Source of the DNA: Actinomycetes bacterium
GTDB taxonomy: Bacteria > Actinomycetota > Acidimicrobiia > Spongiisociales > UBA5794
Assembly: GCA_024640745.1 (NCBI GenBank)
Contig: JAHEEL010000007.1
Coordinates: 1 to 16,121 of the forward strand
Direction: 5' to 3'
Length of the DNA: 16,121 nucleotides
Within the stretch, counting starts at the first letter, position 1; every line of letters starts with the position of its first letter. A model generated the notes under the pieces. That model was not told the origin of the DNA. It saw only the letters and a list, made by a program, of their open reading frames with translations, and did no database searches. Positions 7,365 to 12,958 of the stretch are shown here, piece after piece. The position numbers were made by a program, and so were the translations under genes.

Positions 7365-7699
7365 GGTGGGACCACCAGCGGTGCACTCGCGTCCGCGTGG
7401 AGCGTGATCGGGATGAGGTCTGGGCCGGGTGGCGCCCAACGGATCGAAACTCGGGCCGTCGCCTCTGCGCGTCCAACGTCAATGGACGCCGTGACCTCTG
7501 TGGCACCTGGGACGATCGCCGCAACATCGTCGGCGAGGCGGATGCGTTCGGCGTCGAGATCGGCGTTCGGCCGCCCAGAGCGTCGCGCCGCCGCCGTTAC
7601 CGCGGTCTGTGCCGCGTCGCGAGCGACGACAACAAACGCAACCTGGACGATCATCGCGATGAGGACGAATACGAATGCGGTGGCGACGAGCGATTCCAC
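7361..7699 (-). CDS. TadE-like minor pilin protein (first), start uncertain
   Basis: The given start is the first usual start codon in frame (GTG at 7699), yielding 112 aa: a membrane helix (SLVATAFVFVLIAMIVQVAFVVVA), an alanine-rich helix and a beta-rich domain, as in TadE. However, the codons just upstream encode VDDGSTIVES, a textbook prepilin motif (G then S-T-I-V-E, glutamate at +5), so the real protein almost certainly begins earlier. No ATG, GTG or TTG lies in frame between 7699 and 7837, and the GTG at 7837 is deep inside flp. A CTG at 7759 would give a 132-aa protein with a plausible leader (LVEHRVTDDRLLLVDDG). Other explanations are a frameshift or a sequence error. The stop overlaps the next gene as ATGA. 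Confidence 0.7.
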   Translation of the reverse strand: MESLVATAFVFVLIAMIVQVAFVVVARDAAQTAVTAAARRSGRPNADLDAERIRLADDVAAIVPGATEVTASIDVGRAEATARVSIRWAPPGPDLIPITLHADASAPLVVPP

Positions 7700-7716
7700 G
7701 ATGGTCGATCCATCAT

Positions 7717-7872
7717 CTACGAGAAGAAGCCGGTCATCTGTGACACGATGCTCGACCAGACATCTGCTGTCGCGCTGCGCACCTGCGGCAGCAGCAAGGC
7801 GATGACGAGCACGGCGATGGTTGCCAGTCCCAACCACTCCACGGTGGTTGAACCTCGTTCTTCGTTCCACAT
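7717..7872 (-). CDS. flp: Flp-family type IVb prepilin (major pilin candidate)
   Basis: This is a 51-aa protein, far shorter than its neighbours and easily missed. It starts MWNEERG, then S-T-T-V-E-W, followed by a hydrophobic helix (WLGLATIAVLVIALLLPQV) and a short C-terminus ending FFS. This is the Flp prepilin layout: a short charged leader, cleavage after G7, glutamate at +5 (E12), one helix and about 45 mature residues. Its position after TadC and before TadE genes matches Tad loci. The ATG at 7872 lies 14 nt after the tadC stop and is preceded by a strong AGGGGG ribosome binding site, unlike the overlapping starts of the other genes. That suggests high translation, as expected for the main structural subunit. 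The prepilin peptidase that would cleave it is not in the window. Confidence 0.85.
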   Translation of the reverse strand: MWNEERGSTTVEWLGLATIAVLVIALLLPQVRSATADVWSSIVSQMTGFFS

Positions 7873-7886
7873 GTTCACCCCCTCTC

Positions 7887-8708
7887 TCACGGACCGCCGG
7901 CCAGGCTTCGTAGGCCGGCGAGTGTCGGGTACAGCAGGAACAGAAGCGTGACCGGAACCATGAGCGCGAGGACCGGGCCGTAGGTGGCGAGCGCCCGACG
8001 TCCACCCTCCGAGGTGAGGTCCCTCGTGAGCGCCGCGCGATAGTCGGCACCGAGCTGGGTGAGGGCGTCACCGAGGCGCCCTCCTGTGTCGTGCGCATGC
8101 GCAAGAAGGGTGTAGAGGCGGGCCGCCTCGGGATCAGCCGTCCGGCGCGCATTGCGCTGGAGCGCCTCGGCAATGCCGTGCCCATCCGACACCTCCTCGA
8201 GCGCCACGTTGAACTCCTGGGACGCAACACCGTTTGACTGGTTTGTGAAGCGTTCGACGGCGGTGGCGACCGACTCTCCCGCGACGATGTGCAGCGCCAC
8301 TGCGTCGGTCACGACAGGAAGCTCGAAGCGCAGCTGTCGTGCGCGTCGCTGGCGTCTCGTGGAGAGCCACATGCCGAAGAGCAACCACCCGGCAGCCGCT
8401 CCCAGTGCCGCAAGGGGAAGCGTTGCGCGCTCCGGGCCTTCGACGAAGAGATCCCCCTGCGCCAACATCAGGCCAATGACGGCTCCTCCCACGGCTGCAG
8501 CGATGCGTCGGATCAGTAGCTCGCTGCTCGACCATCCCAGGCCCGCGTCGGCTACCGGCTGGGAGTCCCCCCGCTCTTCCTTTGCACGGCCTGGAGAGTG
8601 CTCGGGTCGAAGGTATCGGCCGACCCGATCGGCCAGCCGGAGGGAACGCGGGGCTGTTGTGATCATCACGATTCCCGTTCCGACCATGAGCGCGAGGATC
8701 ACGCTCAT
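7887..8708 (-). CDS. tadC: TadC-like pilus membrane platform protein
   Basis: This 273-aa inner-membrane protein has a type II secretion F (T2SSF) domain at about residues 128-255 and membrane segments at about 3-19, 68-85, 97-115 and 242-262. The domain shows the usual order: FELPVVTDAVALHIVAGESVATAVERF at the start, then a central LxxAHDTGGRLGDALTQLG segment, then RALATYGPVLALMVPVTLLFLLYPTL at the end. TadC partners TadB to form the platform on which the CpaF ATPase acts to extrude the Flp pilus. The ATG at 8708 overlaps the tadB stop as ATGA. TadB and TadC are paralogous; the name follows gene order (after cpaF and tadB, before flp). Confidence 0.85.
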   Translation of the reverse strand: MSVILALMVGTGIVMITTAPRSLRLADRVGRYLRPEHSPGRAKEERGDSQPVADAGLGWSSSELLIRRIAAAVGGAVIGLMLAQGDLFVEGPERATLPLAALGAAAGWLLFGMWLSTRRQRRARQLRFELPVVTDAVALHIVAGESVATAVERFTNQSNGVASQEFNVALEEVSDGHGIAEALQRNARRTADPEAARLYTLLAHAHDTGGRLGDALTQLGADYRAALTRDLTSEGGRRALATYGPVLALMVPVTLLFLLYPTLAGLRSLAGGP

Positions 8709-9511
8709 TGCATCACCCTCGGGGACCGGGAGAGGCGTGCGGAACGCCTGGCGGCTAGGAAGCCGAACGCGGTCAGCGCGAATCCGATGGCGATGATCAA
8801 GGAACCGGTTGAGGTCCGGTAGGCCGCCGCTGCTTGCGGATTGGTTGAGATCGTCAGGGCGAGCAGGATCCAGGGCGCTGCGAGCGCCACGGCTGCGGTC
8901 AGCCGTTGCTCGGTGAGCGCCGCGGAATGCGCGCGACGGATTCGGAGCTCTTCCGAGATTGACACACCGAGCGACGAGATCACGGCACCGACACGCTGTC
9001 CGCCTGACTGCTGAGCGAAGATGAGCGTCGCCAGAACGCGATCTGACGTCGGATCGTCCAGTTCGGAGCGCAGCCGCAGGAGCGCCGGGACGAACCCATC
9101 TCCGAACGCGACCGACTCCTCGACCGGCTTGGCAGCCGTACCGAGCGGTCCGGACGTGCGGCGGACGCCGGCGATGAATGCGTCGGGAAGCGTCGCGCCG
9201 GCCGAGATCCGGCCGCTCATCAAGGCAAGGAAGTCGGGCCATGCTTCGGCGATCGCTTCCCGTTCCCTTCGCCGACGGGCATTGTCGATCGTGACCGGTA
9301 CGGCGGCTGTCAGGAGTCCGATCGCGAGAGCGGCAGCCGGCACCGCGAGAAGGCCGAGGGCCAGCAGCCCGGCCACCGTTCCCGTTGCAGCAGACGCGGG
9401 GAATACCAACGGTGACGGCGGGTCGAGGCTGGGGACTCGAATGCGGGGAGTCCATCGACCGACCACAATCCATGCGGCTGCTCCGGCGATCAGTGCCGCT
9501 AGCCCCCTCAC
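8705..9511 (-). CDS. tadB: TadB-like pilus membrane platform protein
   Basis: This 268-aa membrane protein has two N-terminal helices (about residues 2-18 and 43-74), a T2SSF domain (about 88-215, beginning AEAWPDFLALMSGRISAGATLPDAF and containing FAQQSGGQRVGAVISSLGVSI) and two C-terminal helices (about 205-222 and 236-254). It forms the inner-membrane platform of the Tad pilus with TadC. The GTG at 9511 is chosen because it overlaps the cpaF stop as GTGA, the pattern used elsewhere in the operon. A GTG 9 nt upstream (9520) is the alternative, adding three residues. The frame is open further upstream inside cpaF, but those residues are proline- and arginine-rich and look like a shadow of cpaF. 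Confidence 0.85.
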   Translation of the reverse strand: MRGLAALIAGAAAWIVVGRWTPRIRVPSLDPPSPLVFPASAATGTVAGLLALGLLAVPAAALAIGLLTAAVPVTIDNARRRREREAIAEAWPDFLALMSGRISAGATLPDAFIAGVRRTSGPLGTAAKPVEESVAFGDGFVPALLRLRSELDDPTSDRVLATLIFAQQSGGQRVGAVISSLGVSISEELRIRRAHSAALTEQRLTAAVALAAPWILLALTISTNPQAAAAYRTSTGSLIIAIGFALTAFGFLAARRSARLSRSPRVMQ

Positions 9512-10530
9512 GGCGACCACGTTCCCGATTCGAGGCGATGGTCGTCGGGGCTGGTGCCGGTCCACCGGAGGCCGGACGGCGCCATCTCGAAGAGCGGCTG
9601 GAGCGTGAAGACCTCTCCGGAGAGCTGCTCGGGGACGTAGGCGATCTCCTCGACGCTCCGTGCGCGGCCTGTTCGGCGGAGGAAGACGACGAGATCAACG
9701 ACAGCTGCGACCGTCCTTCGGACGAACGGGATGGCCACGTTCTGGCCGGCGAGGACGCTGTATGAAACGAGCTTTTCAAGAGCGTCGCGCGCGGAGTTGG
9801 CGTGGAGGGTTGCGATGCCGGAGCAACCGGCGTTGAGGGCCATGAGCATGTCGAGGGCCTCGGGACCGCGGACTTCGCCCACCACGATCCGGTCGGGGCG
9901 CTGTCGGAGTGCCTCTCGCACGAGGTCGCGAAGCGTGATCTCGGCTCCGCCGTCCAGGCCGGCTTCTCGGGTCTGCATCTGGGTCATGTCCGGCAGATCG
10001 GCGTCGATCTCGAATACCTCTTCGCACGTGACGACCCGCCGATCGGGTGGCACCTCGCGAAGCAGGCAGTTGACGAGGGTCGTCTTGCCGGCCCCGGGAG
10101 CGCCGGCAACCACCACGGAGAGGTCCTGGTGCATCGCGCGGCGCAGCAGGGCGGCGGATGCCGGCGTGAGCGTGTCGCGATCGACGAGTTCGTCGAGTCC
10201 GGTCGCGGTGACCACGAACTTCCTGATTTGGATGTTCAGCCGATCGGGATGGGTAACCGGTGGGCCCGTTATGTGGACGCGGGAGCCGTCCGCCAGCTGG
10301 GCGGAGACGATGGGCGACGACAAGTCCAGCCGGCGGCCCGTTCCGGCGAGCAGCTGATCCGCAAATCGGCGGAGCGTTGGCGTGTCGGCGATGATCGGCA
10401 CCAGCTCCTTGATGCCGTTCCTGACCACGAAGGTCCGGTGGCCGCCGATGACGATGATCTCCTCAACCGTGGGATCGCTGAGGAGCTCCCCGAGGAATCC
10501 CAGACGCTGCGGCGATCCGGTGAGCGTCAT
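9508..10530 (-). CDS. cpaF: Tad pilus secretion ATPase CpaF/TadA
   Basis: This 340-aa hexameric secretion ATPase of the VirB11/PulE type powers Flp pilus assembly from the cytosolic face. Visible motifs are Walker A (GAPGAGKTT, residues 143-151, with K149), the acidic TCEEVFEI box (168-175), Walker B (RIVVGEVRG, with E219) and the His box (TLHANS, H243). The N-terminal domain contains the EEIIVIGGHRTFVVRNG segment (23-39) typical of CpaF. It is shorter than many CpaF proteins (over 400 aa), as it lacks the long N-terminal extension. The frame is open much further upstream, but the ATG at 10530 overlaps the tadZ stop as ATGA and the earlier residues are arginine-rich shadow sequence. Confidence 0.93.
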   Translation of the reverse strand: MTLTGSPQRLGFLGELLSDPTVEEIIVIGGHRTFVVRNGIKELVPIIADTPTLRRFADQLLAGTGRRLDLSSPIVSAQLADGSRVHITGPPVTHPDRLNIQIRKFVVTATGLDELVDRDTLTPASAALLRRAMHQDLSVVVAGAPGAGKTTLVNCLLREVPPDRRVVTCEEVFEIDADLPDMTQMQTREAGLDGGAEITLRDLVREALRQRPDRIVVGEVRGPEALDMLMALNAGCSGIATLHANSARDALEKLVSYSVLAGQNVAIPFVRRTVAAVVDLVVFLRRTGRARSVEEIAYVPEQLSGEVFTLQPLFEMAPSGLRWTGTSPDDHRLESGTWSP

Positions 10531-11570
10531 AGTCTCGATCCGAGATGCGAGAGCGGCTTCCGCAGGCGCGCATCCGGCCGGCGTGCGGTGAGCGAGGCGG
10601 CGCGAATGGATTGCCTTTCGGGAATCACGGCGGACGGCTCGATCCCGGTCCACTCGCGCGCCGCTGTGACCACATCTGCCTGGGAGCGGGGTGCGACGCG
10701 GTTCAGGACGATCGTCGGAGGAGGCCCGGCCCAGGCTGCAACCACATGGGCTGCTCGCACCACGCCGACAGCGCTCGCGTCGGCAACGAGAACCGCGGTG
10801 TCCGATCGCTTCAGGAGCGGGTTGTTCGGTTCGCTCGTGCCGAGATCCACCACCACACGGTCGAATGCCATGGTTGCAGCGTCCACGAGATCTTCGATCA
10901 TCGTCGGCCGTAGCGGTGCCTCGCCGATGCGATGCGAACCGGTGATCACGGAGATCGGGCCCGTTCGTTGGACGGCAGTTGCATCGATGAGGCCAGTTGC
11001 CCGGACCTCGTCGGCGGCGTCGGTGATGTCGGGGCGCGGCGGAAGTCCGAGGCGGATGGCGATGGACGGGGCATCGACATCGAGATCGATGAGTACGGTT
11101 GACGCGTGCCGCCCGGACTCCCACGCCAGTCCTATCGCCACCTCGGTAGTCCCCGGGGCACCGCGCGGGCCCGTGACGGCAGTGACGGTGCCCGTCCCGG
11201 ATCGGTCGATCGCGCCTGCGCCGGGGGCGATGAACCGGATCGCAGTGACGATGGTCCGCACGTCTGCGGTCTCGGGAAGGAGCTCGTCGGCGCCGGCGGC
11301 CCGGAGCATCGAAGCCGCGGGGCCGTCTTCGAGCGGATGAATGCCGAGCACGCCGAGACCGGCTCGCTGCCAAGCGGCAATCTGAACGGGTGTGACCCAC
11401 GACACTTCTCCGCCGGCAACGACGACATCGATTTCTGAAGCATGCTCCTCGATCTCGTGGGGCTGGAATGCCCGCAGTACGATCAGGACTTCGGCCGTCT
11501 CCCGGGCGTACGAGACGAGACCGGGCTCCCATTCCCTAGCGGACAGCACCGTTGCGACTCGCACGCTCAT
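10527..11570 (-). CDS. tadZ: TadZ/CpaE-like MinD-family pilus localisation protein
   Basis: This 347-aa protein has an N-terminal receiver-like domain (about residues 1-115) and a C-terminal MinD/ParA-like domain (about 125-320), the TadZ/CpaE layout, which places the Tad machinery at the correct site in the cell. The P-loop reads GPRGAPGTT (134-142) and lacks the lysines of the deviant Walker A (KGGxGKT). The D-L-D of switch I (162-164) and the Walker B strand VVVDLGT (239-245) remain. Nucleotide binding may survive, but hydrolysis is doubtful; TadZ proteins with atypical P-loops are known. The ATG at 11570 overlaps the cpaB stop as ATGA. The name follows fold and gene order. Confidence 0.82.
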   Translation of the reverse strand: MSVRVATVLSAREWEPGLVSYARETAEVLIVLRAFQPHEIEEHASEIDVVVAGGEVSWVTPVQIAAWQRAGLGVLGIHPLEDGPAASMLRAAGADELLPETADVRTIVTAIRFIAPGAGAIDRSGTGTVTAVTGPRGAPGTTEVAIGLAWESGRHASTVLIDLDVDAPSIAIRLGLPPRPDITDAADEVRATGLIDATAVQRTGPISVITGSHRIGEAPLRPTMIEDLVDAATMAFDRVVVDLGTSEPNNPLLKRSDTAVLVADASAVGVVRAAHVVAAWAGPPPTIVLNRVAPRSQADVVTAAREWTGIEPSAVIPERQSIRAASLTARRPDARLRKPLSHLGSRL

Positions 11571-12181
11571 TCTCCGACTCGCACCAGGTCGAGGCTGGCA
11601 ACGTTCATGGCCGCTGTGAGCGATGCCGCCAGCTCATCGTCGACGGCAAGCAGCAACTGAACCTGCTCGCCGCTCCCTGCCGAATCCGTGATCGACGCAT
11701 CGACGACGAACACGGACGTCGCAATCAACTGTGTCTCCGATGTTCCTCCGGCTTGGGACGTGGTGGCGTACACGTCGATACGATCACCGGGATCGATGCG
11801 GCCGAGAACGGCGTGAGCTTGATCGATTTCCACGGCGAGGAGGTCCGGGGCTCCCTGAACGGCGGGGGGTCGGAGCAGGCTGGGGAGCAGCGGCTCACCC
11901 GCCGCGAGCGGCGCGGCCAGAACCCATGCGGAGAGGTCGCCCGGTGAGTCGCCCGTCACCATTCCGGTCGCGTCATCGGTGTGTCGGACCGAGATGTCGA
12001 GCTCAGACAGCGGTGTACCCGCCGGGAGGTCCGACCCGGCCACGAGAATCGGAACCGATGGCGTCGGCTGTGTGAGCCAGAGCACGAGAAGCGCGGCTAC
12101 CGCGGCGAGTCCGATGCCGACCAGCGTCCGCGTGTCCGGACGAGGGATCGAGAGGTCGCGAACGCGCACGCCGATCGCCAT
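11567..12181 (-). CDS. cpaB: CpaB/RcpC-like Flp pilus assembly protein (SAF domain)
   Basis: This 204-aa protein has a cytosolic N-terminus, one membrane helix (about residues 20-37) and an extracytoplasmic SAF domain (PILVAGSDLPAGTPLSELDISVR, starting near 44). It is followed by a beta-rich RcpC/CpaB region with AVEIDQAHAVLGRIDPGDRIDVYAT (the GDxVDV segment typical of CpaB). In outer-membrane bacteria CpaB associates with the secretin. Here no secretin is expected, so it may bridge the cell wall. The ATG at 12181 overlaps the upstream stop as TGATG, with GAGG 7 nt before it; GTG at 12184 would give a GTGA overlap and one more residue. Confidence 0.85.
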   Translation of the reverse strand: MAIGVRVRDLSIPRPDTRTLVGIGLAAVAALLVLWLTQPTPSVPILVAGSDLPAGTPLSELDISVRHTDDATGMVTGDSPGDLSAWVLAAPLAAGEPLLPSLLRPPAVQGAPDLLAVEIDQAHAVLGRIDPGDRIDVYATTSQAGGTSETQLIATSVFVVDASITDSAGSGEQVQLLLAVDDELAASLTAAMNVASLDLVRVGE

Positions 12182-12480
12182 CACCGAGCCTCAACCGTCA
12201 CGATGTGGGAGGTGGCGACGAATCGTTCGGTGGTGTCGTCGACCAAGACGACGTGGTCGACGCCAACAGCTTCGACGACGCCGCGGTGAATGTGGCCGTC
12301 GGCTGTGGTGACCACGACGTGTTCCCTGCGGTCTTCGGAGTCGAGCAGCCGATCTCGGAGCGTCCGGCGGCGCCTCGCGGCGGCGCGCGCCGCTGCCTGC
12401 TCCGCGTCGAGGGTGTCGTCAAGCCGGTTTCGGAGGGAGCGCCCGAGACGAACCAGATCAGGATGCCCCAACGGGTCCAT
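12181..12480 (-). CDS. First gene of the tad operon; unknown, possible Sm-like C-terminus
   Basis: I do not recognise this 99-aa protein. Residues about 1-50 are strongly charged and probably helical (DLVRLGRSLRNRLDDTLDAE, then alanine/arginine-rich), with no membrane segment or signal peptide. Residues about 53-99 look like a small beta barrel: EHVVVTTADGHIHRGVVEAV, G-V-D, HVVLVDD, then RFVATSHIVTVEA. The DGxxxxG...VGxDxVxL pattern resembles Sm/LSm or other SH3-like folds, an inference only. The ATG at 12480 is favoured because GGGGGA lies 6 nt upstream; ATG at 12486 would sit directly against that sequence. It overlaps the start of cpaB by 1 nt, so it is probably the first gene of the pilus operon. 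Confidence 0.7.
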   Translation of the reverse strand: MDPLGHPDLVRLGRSLRNRLDDTLDAEQAAARAAARRRRTLRDRLLDSEDRREHVVVTTADGHIHRGVVEAVGVDHVVLVDDTTERFVATSHIVTVEAR

Positions 12481-12523
12481 TCCCATTCCCCCAGTCTCTC
12501 GACGCCCCAGTCGATCCACGGAC

Positions 12524-12553
12524 TAGTTACCACGCACAGGCGGGGGGCATCAA
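12524..12553 (-). promoter_or_regulatory. Candidate promoter of the tad pilus operon
   Basis: On the - strand, TTGATG (12553-12548) and TAACTA (12529-12524) are 18 nt apart and resemble -35 and -10 hexamers. Transcription would begin about 35-40 nt before the ATG at 12480. It is the best match in the region before the first pilus gene, but it is only a pattern match. Confidence 0.35.
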
Positions 12554-12768
12554 GGGGATCATCGCGCCAATGTTTCGCGCCTCTGTGTGGAGAATCGCGA
12601 CCTTCTTCGAGGATGCTCGAAGTGCGCGGCGGACTAGCCCATATGTGCCATGGGTTTCTGGTCACCCGGCAACCATCTTCGCGGCAATCGGGGTTCGAAA
12701 GCGTGGTTCGGAACTGACAGCGGAGAGCGGTCAGTCGAATACACACCGTGGTTTCGGTGAGTAGGGTT

Positions 12769-12822
12769 GCACGTGCGCTGGATCGAGAAGGAGCACGAAT
12801 TGCACGCAGCATCCGCACGTGC
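12769..12822. repeat. Two copies of the palindrome GCACGTGC
   Basis: The 8-bp perfect palindrome GCACGTGC occurs at 12769-12776 and 12815-12822, 46 bp start to start. A related TTGCACG half-site recurs at 12767-12773 and 12800-12806. The location, upstream of the nuclease and between divergent operons, suggests binding sites for a dimeric regulator. Confidence 0.4.
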
Positions 12823-12958
12823 AGGTGACGCTTGGGGGCTTGTTGACCCATCACCGAACACCCGTATCGACCCATCGCTAGTTCACACCGACGGTCCGTG
12901 CCGGATGCACGGGCTGTTCTTCGTTGGGGAATAGGAACGAGACGCCGAGGAGGGCTTC

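Larger units (their letters stand above)
12481..12958. other. 478-bp divergent intergenic region with several dyads
   Basis: This stretch separates the pilus operon from the secreted nuclease gene. It holds a candidate pilus promoter near 12524-12553, an inverted repeat at 12713-12735 (ACTGAC, 11 nt, GTCAGT), a shorter one at 12744-12759 (CACCG, 6 nt, CGGTG), two copies of the palindrome GCACGTGC (12769-12776 and 12815-12822) and a direct repeat GACCCATC (12845-12852 and 12869-12876). TTGACC (12843-12848) could be a -35 for the nuclease, but no good -10 follows. A short open frame at 12800-12934 has a good ribosome binding site. Longer frames here look like GC-rich shadows. No tRNA or known RNA is seen. 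Confidence 0.6.

Noticed and set aside
7835..7837. GTG within flp as the start of the first TadE-like gene
   Set aside because: It would add about 46 unrelated residues and overlap flp by 121 nt; the prepilin motif needs a much shorter leader.
9512..9565. A longer N-terminus for tadB starting inside cpaF
   Set aside because: The added residues are proline/arginine-rich and arise from the cpaF frame; the GTGA overlap at 9511 fits the rest of the operon.
9802..11340. A 512-codon + strand frame opposite cpaF and tadZ
   Set aside because: It is a shadow of two clearly identified genes and its product is repetitive R/G/S-rich sequence with no motif.
12685..12705. GGGTTCGAAA, which resembles a tRNA T-loop
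   Set aside because: The flanking bases do not pair into a T-stem and no acceptor, D or anticodon arms can be drawn upstream.
12570..12764. A 64-codon + strand frame in the divergent intergenic region
   Set aside because: No ribosome binding site at a usable distance, no recognisable features, and it spans candidate regulatory dyads.
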